Counted from the stretch's first letter, positions 16,297 to 24,635 are shown. The stretch is DNA of 64,000 nucleotides from Spirosoma endbachense (GCF_010233585.1 NZ_CP045997.1:3249779-3313778), one strand, 5' to 3'. The notes: generated by a model not told the origin, from the letters alone. Numbers and translations are program-made.

Positions 16297-18729
16297 ATGC
16301 TTTACCCCAATACACTAGAACTAAAATTAGGTTTTGACACCATTCGCGAACGGCTCAAAGATGCCTGTATCAGCCAGCTGGGTCAGGACTATGTTGAGAA
16401 GATTCGCTTTACGGATAATATTCAGCTGATCGATAAATTACTGCGTCAGACGGACGAATTTAAACAGATCGTTCAGTATGAACCCGATTTTCCAAGCAGT
16501 AATTACATTGACGTTCGCCCGCACCTGAATCGTGCTCGGGTTGAAGGACTTGCGTTGACAGAGACCGAGTTCTTTGATCTGAAACTGGCACTTCGCACCA
16601 TTCAGGACTGTCTGAAGTTTCTATCGAAACGCGAAGAAAACAGTGGTGGTTCCGACCGAAGTTTCCCATTCCTGCGCGAGCTGGCCGGTCCGGTAGGCGT
16701 CGATAAAAAGCTGACTGATGGTCTCGAACGGGTCATTGATGATCGCGGGCTTGTCCGCGACTCTGCCTCACCCGAGCTGGCCAGCATTCGTCGGCGTATT
16801 ATCAGCGAACAGGCCAATCTGCGCAAACGGCTGGACAGTATTCTGCGGCAGGCCCGGCAAAATGGCTGGATTCCTGATGACCTGAGCCTGACCATTCGGG
16901 GTGGACGGCTGGTGATTCCAATTGCCGCCGAACACAAACGCAAGATTAAAGGCTTCGTGCACGATGAGTCGCAAACGGGTCAGACTGTCTTTCTCGAACC
17001 GGCCGAAGTTTTTGATGCCAACAACGAAATCCGTGAGCTGGAATACGAAGAACGACGGGAAATTTACCGTATTCTGCTGGCGCTGACAGACCTGATCCGG
17101 CCAAACCTTGATGAACTGAGAAAGGCAATTAATTTTCTGGCTCAGATCGATTTCATCCGCGCGAAAGCGAAGTTAGCTGTGCAGTTGGAAGCTATCATGC
17201 CAAAGCTGAACGAACGCCCACTTGTTGACTGGGCGAATGCACGCCATCCGCTGCTACACTTGTCCTTTCAGAAACAAGGCAAATCAGTGGTGCCGTTGAG
17301 TGTTCGACTCGAAGAAAAGACGCGTATTCTGATCATATCTGGTCCGAATGCGGGTGGTAAATCGGTGGCTCTGAAAACCATTGGGCTCATCCAGTACATG
17401 CTGCAATGCGGTTTGCTGGTACCAATGGCCGATTATTCAGAGATGGGCGTGTTTCAGAATCTGTTTATCGACATTGGCGACGAACAATCGCTTGAAAATG
17501 ACTTGAGCACCTATTCGTCGCATCTGACGGCCATGAAGCAGTTTGTGATCGGAGCCAACAAACGGACCCTCTTTCTGATCGATGAATTTGGAACGGGTAC
17601 AGAGCCCGGTCTTGGTGGTGCCATTGCCGAATCGATTCTGGAGGAGCTGAACAAGTCGGGGGCTTATGGTGTCATCAACACGCACTATACCAATCTGAAA
17701 GTTTTTGCCGACAAAACATCGGGCCTGATCAATGGAGCGATGCGTTTCGATGGCGAGCATCTGGAACCGCTTTACCAGCTGGAAATCGGCAGACCGGGTA
17801 GTTCTTTTGCGTTTGAAATTGCCCAGAAAATAGGGTTACCCAAAAACGTTATCGATCGGGCAAAAGAGAAGCTGGGTAATCAACAGGTGAATTTCGAGAA
17901 ATTGCTGAAAGAGCTGGATATTGAAAAGCGCGTCTTTTCAGAGAAAAATCTGGAAATCAGCATTAACCAACGAAAACTTGCCCAGCAGCTGGCTGAATAT
18001 ACAGCCTTGAAAACCCGCCTGGACAACGAGCAAAAGCAGTTGCTCAATAACGCCAAGCAGAAAGCCAAAGCGTTGGTACAGGAAGCTAATCAGCGGATTG
18101 AAAACACAATCCGCGAGATCAAGGAAAACAAAGCAGAACGCGATCCAACCCGGCAGGTTCGGCAGGAACTGGAACAGTTTGAACAAAAAGAATTGAAGCC
18201 GGAAGTTTTGGTTGTCGATGCACCGAAACAAACCGAAGAGGAGTTTGAAACCGACAATGGCACTATTGCGGTAGGTAGCTACGTCCGTATTGCCGGTCAG
18301 AACGCAATTGGGCAGGTATTGTCGCTGCGCGGAAAAGACGCCGAAATACGGATTGGTGATCTGAAATCGAATGTAAAATTGAACCGGCTTGAACGGGTCA
18401 GCAAGAAAACGTTTAAAGACGCTACCGAAACGAAGGATGATCGCCCACGAAGTCAGGGCGTGGATATGAACGAGAAGATGCAGAACTTTAGCTTCAACCT
18501 CGATATTCGGGGCAAACGGGGCGAAGAGGCTCTGGGCGAAGTAGACCGCTTTGTCGATGACGCCCTGATGCTGGGTTACCCTGAGTTACGAATCGTTCAT
18601 GGCAAAGGCGACGGCATCCTGCGGACACTCGTCCGGAATCACCTGCGTGGCTACAAACAGGTTGGCAAAATGGAAGACGAACACGCCGACCGTGGTGGCG
18701 CGGGCGTAACGATTGTGAAAATGAAGTAA
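16297..18729 (+). CDS. mutS2: Endonuclease MutS2 / ribosome-rescue ATPase
   Basis: 810 residues, usual for the family. N-terminal lever and clamp helices are followed by the MutS-type ATPase: Walker A GPNAGGKS at about 349-356 and Walker B LFLIDEFGTGTEP near 426-438. A long coiled-coil segment lies at about 525-640. The C-terminal Smr domain from about 734 carries LDIRGKRGEEAL and HGKGDGILRTLVRNHL, the nuclease signature. MutS2 suppresses homologous recombination and in some bacteria rescues collided ribosomes; it lacks the mismatch-recognition domain of MutS. The start MLYPNTLELKLGFD is standard. A good terminator follows at 18788. No partner genes are adjacent. Confidence 0.95.
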   Translation: MLYPNTLELKLGFDTIRERLKDACISQLGQDYVEKIRFTDNIQLIDKLLRQTDEFKQIVQYEPDFPSSNYIDVRPHLNRARVEGLALTETEFFDLKLALRTIQDCLKFLSKREENSGGSDRSFPFLRELAGPVGVDKKLTDGLERVIDDRGLVRDSASPELASIRRRIISEQANLRKRLDSILRQARQNGWIPDDLSLTIRGGRLVIPIAAEHKRKIKGFVHDESQTGQTVFLEPAEVFDANNEIRELEYEERREIYRILLALTDLIRPNLDELRKAINFLAQIDFIRAKAKLAVQLEAIMPKLNERPLVDWANARHPLLHLSFQKQGKSVVPLSVRLEEKTRILIISGPNAGGKSVALKTIGLIQYMLQCGLLVPMADYSEMGVFQNLFIDIGDEQSLENDLSTYSSHLTAMKQFVIGANKRTLFLIDEFGTGTEPGLGGAIAESILEELNKSGAYGVINTHYTNLKVFADKTSGLINGAMRFDGEHLEPLYQLEIGRPGSSFAFEIAQKIGLPKNVIDRAKEKLGNQQVNFEKLLKELDIEKRVFSEKNLEISINQRKLAQQLAEYTALKTRLDNEQKQLLNNAKQKAKALVQEANQRIENTIREIKENKAERDPTRQVRQELEQFEQKELKPEVLVVDAPKQTEEEFETDNGTIAVGSYVRIAGQNAIGQVLSLRGKDAEIRIGDLKSNVKLNRLERVSKKTFKDATETKDDRPRSQGVDMNEKMQNFSFNLDIRGKRGEEALGEVDRFVDDALMLGYPELRIVHGKGDGILRTLVRNHLRGYKQVGKMEDEHADRGGAGVTIVKMK

Positions 18730-18787
18730 GTGAAGTAAAACAGCCGGGAACCGTGGCACGATTTCTGGTGAAAGTCCTGATCATAAG

Positions 18788-18833
18788 AATCCTCTTATCT
18801 GGCGTTTAGATGCTGCTGGATAAGGGGATTTTT
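18788..18833 (+). terminator. Terminator after mutS2
   Basis: AATCCTCTTATC (18788-18799) pairs with GATAAGGGGATT (18819-18830), 11 of 12 plus one G-T pair, with a 19-base loop followed by TTT and an A/T-rich tail. It lies 58 bases after the mutS2 stop and before the Uma2 gene. Confidence 0.65.
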
Positions 18834-18873
18834 ACAATAAATCGTCGGGTAAAATGCGTAGTATTGTCAAAGT

Positions 18874-19509
18874 ATGAACCGAATCGACAAAGTCATGCCA
18901 GTAGCTGTAGCCATCGCCCCCAAAAAGCGGAAAAGGTCGAAGGTGCCATCGTACCTGATTTACGAGACACTTAACGGTCGGCCTTTATACTACCGTAACT
19001 ATAAGGCCGTTATTGCCGGCCAGAAAAAACCCGCCGAAATTATGGGAAGCAGTTCACTACAGGCCGCTTTGGTAGCGACTTTAGTTATGTTTTTAGGTCG
19101 TACTATAAATCGAAAAAAGTACCTGGTCGTCACGAATGAATCCGGTGTACACGTTGACCGAGGCAATAACCTATCAAACGACATTGCCATTTTCGATAAA
19201 GCAGCCAATATTATACTAACCAATAAATACTTCGATACGGCCCCCAAAATTGCAATCGAAGTGGATGTGCGTATTGAACCCGAAGAATTTGAAGGAAAAG
19301 AATCGGGTTATGTCTATGAAAAAACGCAGCGTCTGCTCGATTTCGGCGTTGAGCGAGTGATCTGGATTACAACCCAACCCAGAAAGATTTTTGTTGCCAC
19401 CCAAATCGCCCCCTGGACCACTCAGGATTGGGATGTAACGATCCCCGTACTGGATGATGTGGTATTGAACCTAGCGGAATTGTTAACGGAAGAAGGGATT
19501 GAGTTTTGA
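18874..19509 (+). CDS. Uma2-family (DUF820) putative restriction-like endonuclease
   Basis: 211 residues. The Uma2/DUF820 fold is a PD-(D/E)XK-type nuclease domain. Family hallmarks are 'NDIAIFDKA' near 108-116, giving the first acidic residue, then PKIAIEVDVRIEPEE near 128-142 with the E-x-D pair, YEKTQRLLDFGVERVIWI near 149-166, and a Lys/Arg-rich N-terminus (PKKRKRSK). Uma2 genes are highly multiplied in some Cyanobacteria and Cytophagales; their biological role is unclear and many are thought to be remnants of mobile elements. There is no obvious partner. Catalytic residues look intact, so it may be active. Confidence 0.8.
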   Translation: MNRIDKVMPVAVAIAPKKRKRSKVPSYLIYETLNGRPLYYRNYKAVIAGQKKPAEIMGSSSLQAALVATLVMFLGRTINRKKYLVVTNESGVHVDRGNNLSNDIAIFDKAANIILTNKYFDTAPKIAIEVDVRIEPEEFEGKESGYVYEKTQRLLDFGVERVIWITTQPRKIFVATQIAPWTTQDWDVTIPVLDDVVLNLAELLTEEGIEF

Positions 19510-19536
19510 GGACTCTTTCTAAAAAAGCCTGCAAGT

Positions 19537-19740
19537 TCATCTACCGGGATCATATCGGGCGGCATCAATAATAGACCAAAGGTGCACTAGCCAGCCCATC
19601 AGAAAAAACCAAAGACCGGCAGCTAAAACAAATTGCAAAATTGCCATCAACAGGCGGCCCTGTAAAAGCTGCCCCAAACCCGGAATAAAAAAACTACAAA
19701 GAGCTGCAAGTACATTGCCTCCCGAACCTTGACCTGCCAT
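19537..19740 (-). CDS. Small two-helix membrane protein, TM2-like
   Basis: 67 residues. Two hydrophobic helices (about 9-28 and 29-55) hold an FIPGLGQLLQGR turn, and the chain ends with HLWSIIDAARYDPG. This arrangement (a Gly-Gln-rich turn between helices and a C-terminal W-x-I-x-D-A) resembles TM2-domain and related small membrane proteins of unknown role. It converges with the Uma2 gene, with 27 bases between stops. Its start at MAGQGSGG is the only plausible one. The gene is small, but its pattern is too regular for chance. Confidence 0.65.
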   Translation of the reverse strand: MAGQGSGGNVLAALCSFFIPGLGQLLQGRLLMAILQFVLAAGLWFFLMGWLVHLWSIIDAARYDPGR

Positions 19741-19828
19741 AGTTTTAGCCGTGTTAAGTTTTAAAAGCTACCTTGGTATTGTTATCCTGTTATTTCCTCC
19801 TGGTTTTCCAAATAAAGGCTTCAATTAT

Positions 19829-19996
19829 CGATGAAGCTGATCTTCAAGTTGCTGCACTGTCAGACTGTCTTCTAGTTCTATATAGACAAACGTGAATGTC
19901 AATTGATCATCTCCAATTCATTTACCAAGTTATAATGAATCATATTATCCGACCATTTGATTTCGATAGCTAATAAATTCTCTTTTCAACTGATAT
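19829..19996 (-). pseudogene. Possible broken coding remnant in the 19741-20054 gap
   Basis: On the minus strand one frame reads NLLAIEIKWSDN then MIHYNLVNELEMIN and stops, and another frame continues DDQLTFTFVYIELEDSL then TVQQLEDQLHR and stops. Together they look like the C-terminal part of a gene carrying one frameshift. The IEIKWSD segment is reminiscent of a PD-(D/E)XK-type nuclease core, but this is weak. The rest of the gap holds a terminator (20004-20027) and nothing else that I can support. Confidence 0.25.
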
Positions 19997-20003
19997 AAAA
20001 GAA

Positions 20004-20027
20004 GTGTCGGGTTATCAAACCCGACAC
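20004..20027 (-). terminator. Terminator after the 20055 sugar isomerase-like gene
   Basis: GTGTCGGGTT (20004-20013) and AACCCGACAC (20018-20027) form a perfect 10-bp stem with a four-base loop. On the minus strand it is followed by a T-rich tail and lies 27 bases after the stop at 20055. Confidence 0.8.
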
Positions 20028-20054
20028 CGTAAAAAAACAAGAATACAATTCAAC

Positions 20055-21107
20055 TTATAATCCCAGCACCTTTTTATTGAACGCGTCGTCGGCACCGGTT
20101 CCGGCGAAATCGTCGAAGGCGCGTTCGGTGACACGGATGATGTGGCTTTCGATGAATGGTGCCCCTTCTGCGGCTCCCTGTTCAGGATGTTTCAGCGCGC
20201 ACTCCCACTCCAGAACCGCCCAGCTATCGTAATCATACTGCGCCAGTTTGCTGAAAATACCACTGAAGTCGACTTGTCCATCGCCCAGCGAGCGGAAACG
20301 CCCGGCCCGCTCGACCCAACCCTGAAATCCACCGTAAATGCCCTGCTTACCCGTCGGATTGAATTCGGCATCCTTAACGTGATAGGCATAAATTCGCTCG
20401 TGGTAGAAATCGATGAACTGGAGGTAATCGAGCTGTTGCAGCACGAAGTGGCTCGGATCATAGTTGATACCCGCACGAGGGTGGTTGCCCACTTTTTCGA
20501 GGAACATCTCGAATGTAATCCCATCGTGCAAATCTTCGCCGGGGTGCAGTTCATAACCTACATTGACGCCTGCTTCATCGAATGCATTCAGAATCGGTAA
20601 CCAGCGGGTAGCCAGTTCCGTAAAACCCGTCTCGACCAGACCCGCCGGACGTTGCGGCCATGGATACACGAACGGCCACAGTAACGCACCTGAGAAGGTA
20701 ACGTGGCCGGTAAGACCGAGATTCTTAGATGCTTTTGCGGCCAGCATCAATTGATCAACCGCCCAGGCTTGCTGCTCTTTTGGTTTGCCTGCCAGTTCGG
20801 CCGGACCAAACCCATCGAACATGGGGCCATAGGCCGGATGTACGGCCACTAACTGCCCTTGCAGGTGAGTCGACAATTCGGTGAGTTCGACACCAATGTC
20901 TTTAAGTTTACCTTTATACTCATCGCAGTACGTTTTGCTCTCAGCGGCTTGCTTGAGGTCAATCATACGCGGGTCCCAGGTAGGAATCTGAATACCTTTA
21001 TAGCCCAGATCAGCCATGTATTTGGCAATCGTATCGAGCGAATTAAATGGGGCCGTATCGCCCAGAAACTGGGCTAAAAAAATGCCAGGCCCTTTCATTG
21101 TCTTCAT
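20055..21107 (-). CDS. Sugar phosphate isomerase/epimerase family protein (cytosolic TIM barrel)
   Basis: 350 residues with no signal peptide, unlike its Tat-exported relative at 11672. The AP-endonuclease-2/xylose-isomerase-like barrel shows early LGYKGIQIPTWDPRMIDL, mid NVGYELHPGEDLHDG near 185-200 with a metal-site Glu, GINYDPSHFVLQQLDYLQF near 215-233 with the Asp-His pair, YAYHVKDAEFN near 243-253, and WAVLEWECALKHPEQG near 295-310 with a late Glu. Such proteins in Gfo/Idh clusters act on keto-sugars, inosose or allulose. It begins 30 bases after the stop of a decayed DUF5615 frame and is on the same strand as two Gfo/Idh genes, so a shared pathway is likely. Specific substrate unknown. 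Confidence 0.87.
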   Translation of the reverse strand: MKTMKGPGIFLAQFLGDTAPFNSLDTIAKYMADLGYKGIQIPTWDPRMIDLKQAAESKTYCDEYKGKLKDIGVELTELSTHLQGQLVAVHPAYGPMFDGFGPAELAGKPKEQQAWAVDQLMLAAKASKNLGLTGHVTFSGALLWPFVYPWPQRPAGLVETGFTELATRWLPILNAFDEAGVNVGYELHPGEDLHDGITFEMFLEKVGNHPRAGINYDPSHFVLQQLDYLQFIDFYHERIYAYHVKDAEFNPTGKQGIYGGFQGWVERAGRFRSLGDGQVDFSGIFSKLAQYDYDSWAVLEWECALKHPEQGAAEGAPFIESHIIRVTERAFDDFAGTGADDAFNKKVLGL

Positions 21108-21136
21108 AAGATCAAAATAAATTTAGTTGATTTGGC

Positions 21137-21490
21137 TTAGAAATGAGCGAAATCAAATAATTCCAGACAACCACGCTCCTCGTCGGGGTCGGTCAGAAAA
21201 ATTTGTATAACGCTATGATTACGAATAAGTAAATCGGCAATTTGTTGTGTTGACAGATTACCGGGTCGAATAAAAATTACTTTCGGAGGGAAACCATTAA
21301 GTTGACTTAGATTTAGATAATCATCGTCAAACGTTACAATCGTATAACGTTCACGCTTTTCTGTTTTTCAGACCATATCATCTTCATGCCCAATCAGCTG
21401 CAGGCGAACAGACGATTCGGAATCAGGATACAAGTGCGTAATTTTCTTAACGATCCGCCACAATATATTTTCGTCGAAAAGTAACTTCAT
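21137..21490 (-). pseudogene. Broken DUF5615 (PIN-like) toxin-type gene
   Basis: The reading frame from ATG 21490 gives MKLLFDENILWRIVKKI, the classical DUF5615 opening with its acidic PIN-like start, then LIGHEDDMV. It meets an in-frame TGA at codon 41, where homologues often have Trp. It continues in the same frame as KTEKRERYTIVTFDDDYLNL and PPKVIFIRPGNLSTQQIADLL to a natural stop at 21137-21139 (118 codons in all). The 'YTIVTFDDDY' segment is the conserved second half. Its ATG overlaps the TGA of the DUF433 remnant (ATGA), the coupling typical of these pairs. One nonsense mutation makes it a probable pseudogene; readthrough is not excluded. Confidence 0.75.
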
Positions 21491-21719
21491 TCGCTAACGA
21501 CAACTTTTACATGATGATCCCGATCAGCTGCCCAGGCCAAACAAGCCAGGATCTGTTCGCGAGTCAACTGCGGAAAGTCATACAGGATTTCATCGATACT
21601 CCTACCGGCAGCCAGCCCAGTACGTCATACACACTGATACGTGTACCTGTAATACAAGGGCGGCCAAATCAAATAGTGGGGTTGATCGAAATAATTTCCC
21701 GATAATTCATATGCTGCAT
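21487..21719 (-). pseudogene. Broken DUF433 antitoxin-type gene
   Basis: From ATG 21719 (or the second ATG at 21710) the frame reads NYREIISINPTI, then TGA (21669-21671), then FGRPCITGTRISVYDVLGWL. A one-base loss after GWL shifts the frame, after which it reads SIDEILYDFPQLTREQILACL, then WAADRDHHVKVVVSE and TGA. All DUF433 hallmarks are present (INP.., FGRPCI.GTRI.V.D.L, SI.EIL.DFP.LT.E.I.A.L.YA), so the module is recognisable, but it has two lesions. DUF433 proteins are small helix-turn-helix antitoxins paired with DUF5615 toxins. The module is inactive or decaying. Confidence 0.75.
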
Positions 21720-21780
21720 AGTTTAATTTTGGTGAAATCCCTCCGAAGACGACACTTCACCAAAGTTAACGATTCGCCAT

Positions 21781-22926
21781 TTAAATCTCCACCCAAGCCT
21801 GCTTGCGGTTGCTCTCCAGAATTTTTTCACAGATAAGCAATTCGCGGTAACCGTCGGCAAAGGTTGGGAAGGTTGGATTCTCGGGTTGCTTTCCGGCGGC
21901 AACCGCATCATAAACCTCCTTAAACAACTGCTTCGACGTGTCGGGGAAGCCTTCGTTGTGGCCACCGGGGAAACTGATAACCGACCGGGCTTCGGGGTGA
22001 GCCAGCGACGGATCGCGCAGGAAAGATTCATTGGCACCGTCACGGTTACCGATCCACATTTCGTTCGGCGATTCGGAGTTCCAGGCAAACGTTTTCTTCG
22101 ATCCGGCAATTTCCAGTTTCATCTGGTTTTTCCGACCCGCCGATACCTGCGATACTGTAATAACACCCCGATTGCCATTGTCGAAGCGTAGCAGCACGTT
22201 GGCATGGTCTTCGGTATTAATGGGTACGTCAGCATAATCTTCTGGCTGGAGCATTTTGCCTGAATAGGTTTCAACCGGTTTCAAGGGCTTCTTACGCACC
22301 TTATGAACGGTGTTGAAATCAGCCATGACAGCTACGGTTTTCAGCCCTGTGATGTATTCAAGACTGTCCATCAGGTGGGAGCCGATATCAGCAATAGCCC
22401 GCGAGTCACCCGACTTATCGGGTTCGAGACGCCAGTTGTAATCCGTATCGTAAAAGAGCCAATCCTGCAAGTATGAACCAATAATGGAATAAATATCACC
22501 CAGTTCCTGCCGCTCCCGCATGACTTTCATCTGCCGAACCAGTGGATAATAGCGGAGGTTAAAATGAACAGCATTAACCAGGCCGGTTTCTTTCGCCAGT
22601 TTGACCAATTCTTCGGCTTCGTGCAGATCTTTGGCCAGCGGTTTTTCGCACACCACATGTTTGCCAGCCTCCAGCGCTGCTTTCGACTGCTGATAGTGCA
22701 GGAAGTTAGGTGTACAGATATGCACTACCTGGATATCATCCTGTTTCAGAAGTTCGTCGAACGTATACGCCCGTTCGATACCGAGCTGATCGGCTTTCTG
22801 ACGAGCGAGTTCGGGGGTTACTTCGCACAAGGCAACCACATTCGTGTTTGGCAAACGACGAAGGGCTTCGATGTGTGCGGGTCCGATAAAACCGGTGCCA
22901 ACGACACCAACATTGATTTTTTGCAT
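21781..22926 (-). CDS. Gfo/Idh/MocA-family NAD(P)-dependent oxidoreductase (first copy)
   Basis: 381 residues. The N-terminal Rossmann fold has NVGVVGTGFIGPAHIEALRR near 4-23 (GxGxxG), and the family motif EKPLAKDLHEAEELV, with the conserved Lys-Pro, lies near 94-108. The C-terminal domain has RYYPLVRQMKVM, WRLEPDKSGDSRAIADIGSH near 165-184 with the usual D-x-x-x-H, and a late PTFADGYRELLICEKILES. These enzymes oxidise or isomerise sugars and inositols in the cytosol; some are glucoside 3-dehydrogenases. A second copy lies at 23435-24586 on the same strand. No signal peptide. Pathway inferred from context only. Confidence 0.9.
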   Translation of the reverse strand: MQKINVGVVGTGFIGPAHIEALRRLPNTNVVALCEVTPELARQKADQLGIERAYTFDELLKQDDIQVVHICTPNFLHYQQSKAALEAGKHVVCEKPLAKDLHEAEELVKLAKETGLVNAVHFNLRYYPLVRQMKVMRERQELGDIYSIIGSYLQDWLFYDTDYNWRLEPDKSGDSRAIADIGSHLMDSLEYITGLKTVAVMADFNTVHKVRKKPLKPVETYSGKMLQPEDYADVPINTEDHANVLLRFDNGNRGVITVSQVSAGRKNQMKLEIAGSKKTFAWNSESPNEMWIGNRDGANESFLRDPSLAHPEARSVISFPGGHNEGFPDTSKQLFKEVYDAVAAGKQPENPTFPTFADGYRELLICEKILESNRKQAWVEI

Positions 22927-22937
22927 GTAAGGGTAAG

Positions 22938-22970
22938 TGATTGAATTAATGATTGATTAAATGATTGAAT
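22938..22970 (+). repeat. Single-arm TGATTGAAT-type repeat array
   Basis: The segment is built of spaced copies TGATTGAAT, ATGATTGAT and ATGATTGAAT with a period of about 9-11 bases. It lies between the Gfo/Idh start and the stop of the four-helix-bundle gene. Related arrays occur at 23370-23437, 29801-29882 and 60251-60338. Confidence 0.55.
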
Positions 22971-22976
22971 AATGCC

Positions 22977-23354
22977 TTACCTACGCTTGTCGTTTGGGGT
23001 GTTTTTACGAGCAGTGGAAAAGATAGCAAGTAATTCAGCTGCTTCGTTCATCAAACTGCCAAGTTTGGTTCCCGCCATAATTTCTGCCTCGACCAGTATT
23101 TCAAGCCAAAATAGAGATTCGTCGGTTTCTTCCACAACAATACTAAGTTTGGCAAAATATTCGGCCTGGCTTCTCGCTCGACAAACTGCTCGATAATTAG
23201 AGCCTACTGATGTTGACGACCGAAGGAATTGTCTTCCTATAATCCTTGCTTCTTCTGTTCTCGGTAGAGAACGAAATAAGCGAATGCTCCGCAGCACAAA
23301 ATCTTTGGTACGCAGTTGCATGTGCTGTACAAACTCAACTTTATTCATCTTCAT
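22977..23354 (-). CDS. Four-helix-bundle (S23/IVP-type) protein
   Basis: 125 residues. The signature of the four-helix-bundle (23S rRNA intervening-sequence protein) family is clear: LRTKDFVLRSIRLFRSLP near 14-31, 'RIIGRQFLRSSTSVGSNYRA' near 37-56, RARSQAEYFAKLSIVVEETDES near 59-80, and a C-terminal helix with LMNEAAELLAIFST. The basic, helical fold suggests nucleic-acid binding. Family members occur inside rRNA insertions, as isolated genes across Bacteroidota, and as the Avd accessory protein in diversity-generating retroelements. Here it sits alone between two Gfo/Idh genes and is bracketed by TGATTGAA-type repeats. No reverse transcriptase is nearby, so a retroelement role is unlikely. 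Confidence 0.85.
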   Translation of the reverse strand: MKMNKVEFVQHMQLRTKDFVLRSIRLFRSLPRTEEARIIGRQFLRSSTSVGSNYRAVCRARSQAEYFAKLSIVVEETDESLFWLEILVEAEIMAGTKLGSLMNEAAELLAIFSTARKNTPNDKRR

Positions 23355-23369
23355 ATACGGTGGGGTAAA

Positions 23370-23437
23370 CTGAATGATTAAGTGACTGAATTGTCAATAT
23401 ATCCTGGCAGTCAATCACTTAATTATTCAATAATTCA
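23370..23437. repeat. Inverted TGATTGAA-type repeat array
   Basis: Left arm about 23370-23393 (CTGAATGATTAAGTGACTGA) and right arm about 23408-23437 (CAGTCAATCACTTAATTATT and on) are largely complementary. They lie in the short spacer between the four-helix-bundle start and the second Gfo/Idh stop. The unit and layout match the arrays at 29801 and 60251. Confidence 0.6.
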
Positions 23438-24586
23438 ATTTATAAACTTCGTCCATTTCTCCTCCGTTTTTGAGGAGGCAATGACCGTGTCGATGAATGC
23501 CAAACCACGAACGCCATCGTCAACGCCAGGGAAGTCGTAAACTGGATCGGCTTGACGACCTTCCATGTGTGCCTTCACAGCGTAGGCAAAGTTGCGATAG
23601 ATGTTCGCAAATGCTTCGAAAAAGCCTTCGGGATGCCCGGACGGTAACCGCCAGTGCGCTTTAGCGGATGCCGACAAATCGCCCACGTTTGGACGGATGA
23701 TCCGCTGCCCTTCCTGCGTTTTGTATTTCAGTGTATTGGGCTCCATCTGATGCCATTCAAGACCACCAAGTTCGCCATAAACGTAGATCTTCAAGGCATT
23801 TTCTTCTCCATTGGCAATCTGACTGGCGTGCAGAACGCCTTTGGCTCCTCCCTCAAAATGCAGCAATACATTGCCGTCATCATCCAGTTGCCGCCCTGGC
23901 ACGAATGTGCTCAAATCAGCACATAATTCACTTATTTTCAAGCCCGTAACATATTCGGCCAGATTTTCGGCATGAGTACCTATATCGCCCATGCAACCAG
24001 CCGCTCCCGACTTGGCCGGGTCTGTCCGCCAGATGGCCTGCTTGTAATTGTTATCTTCTTCTTTCTTCGATAACCAGCCCTGTGGATACTCGACCACTAC
24101 TTTCCGAAGCTTCCCAAGTTTGCCATTACGGACCATATCACGGGCTTCTTTCACCATCGGGTAACCCGTATAGTTGTGGGTCAACCCAAAGACCAGGCCT
24201 GATTTCTCTACGATTTTTACCAGTTCTTTAGCCTCTTCCAGATTCAGCGTCATCGGCTTATCACAGATAACATGGAAGCCATTTTCGAGGGCCATTTTGG
24301 CCGGAGGGAAATGTAAATGATTAGGCGTAACAATGGATACGAAGTCCATGCGCACACCATCGGGCAGGGTTTTCTCGCGTTCGATCATCTCTTCAAACGA
24401 CGTATAAACGCGGTCTTCGGGTAGATAGAGCGCATGGCCAGTGGCTTTCGACTTGTCGGACGACGCGCTAAAGACGCCACACACCAGTTCGATTTCATTA
24501 TCAAAACCAGCTGCCCGTCGGTGAACGGCCCCAATGAAGGCATCAAGCCCCCCGCCTACCATACCCATTCGCAATTTTCTGTGCAT
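23435..24586 (-). CDS. Gfo/Idh/MocA-family NAD(P)-dependent oxidoreductase (second copy)
   Basis: 383 residues with a cytosolic profile. The Rossmann opening GMVGGGLDAFIGAVHRRAAG lies near 8-27, the conserved CDKPMTLNLEEAKELVKI near 108-125 has the Lys-Pro, and the C-terminal half has VEYPQGWLSKKEEDNNYKQ, then DPAKSGAAGCMGDIGTHAEN near 189-208 with the D-x-x-x-H pair. It differs clearly in sequence from the 21781 copy, so the two probably catalyse different steps. A four-helix-bundle gene and repeat arrays separate them. Its start lies opposite the MFS gene across a 416-base spacer with a 16-bp palindrome. Substrate unknown; keto-sugar or inositol metabolism is the likely field. Confidence 0.9.
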   Translation of the reverse strand: MHRKLRMGMVGGGLDAFIGAVHRRAAGFDNEIELVCGVFSASSDKSKATGHALYLPEDRVYTSFEEMIEREKTLPDGVRMDFVSIVTPNHLHFPPAKMALENGFHVICDKPMTLNLEEAKELVKIVEKSGLVFGLTHNYTGYPMVKEARDMVRNGKLGKLRKVVVEYPQGWLSKKEEDNNYKQAIWRTDPAKSGAAGCMGDIGTHAENLAEYVTGLKISELCADLSTFVPGRQLDDDGNVLLHFEGGAKGVLHASQIANGEENALKIYVYGELGGLEWHQMEPNTLKYKTQEGQRIIRPNVGDLSASAKAHWRLPSGHPEGFFEAFANIYRNFAYAVKAHMEGRQADPVYDFPGVDDGVRGLAFIDTVIASSKTEEKWTKFIN

Positions 24587-24619
24587 CAGTGTTAGAGTTG
24601 AATGTACGTAAAGGATAAT

Positions 24620-24635
24620 TTATGATTGATCATAA
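24620..24635. promoter_or_regulatory. 16-bp palindrome in the Gfo/Idh-MFS divergent spacer
   Basis: TTATGAT-TG-ATCATAA is a perfect palindrome with a two-base centre, 34 bases upstream of the Gfo/Idh start at 24586. It is a candidate operator for the divergent sugar genes. The rest of the 416-base spacer (24587-25002) contains no gene that I can support. Confidence 0.4.

Noticed and set aside
22977..23354. Diversity-generating retroelement (four-helix-bundle Avd-like protein)
   Set aside because: No reverse transcriptase, template repeat or variable repeat is present nearby; isolated S23-type genes are common.
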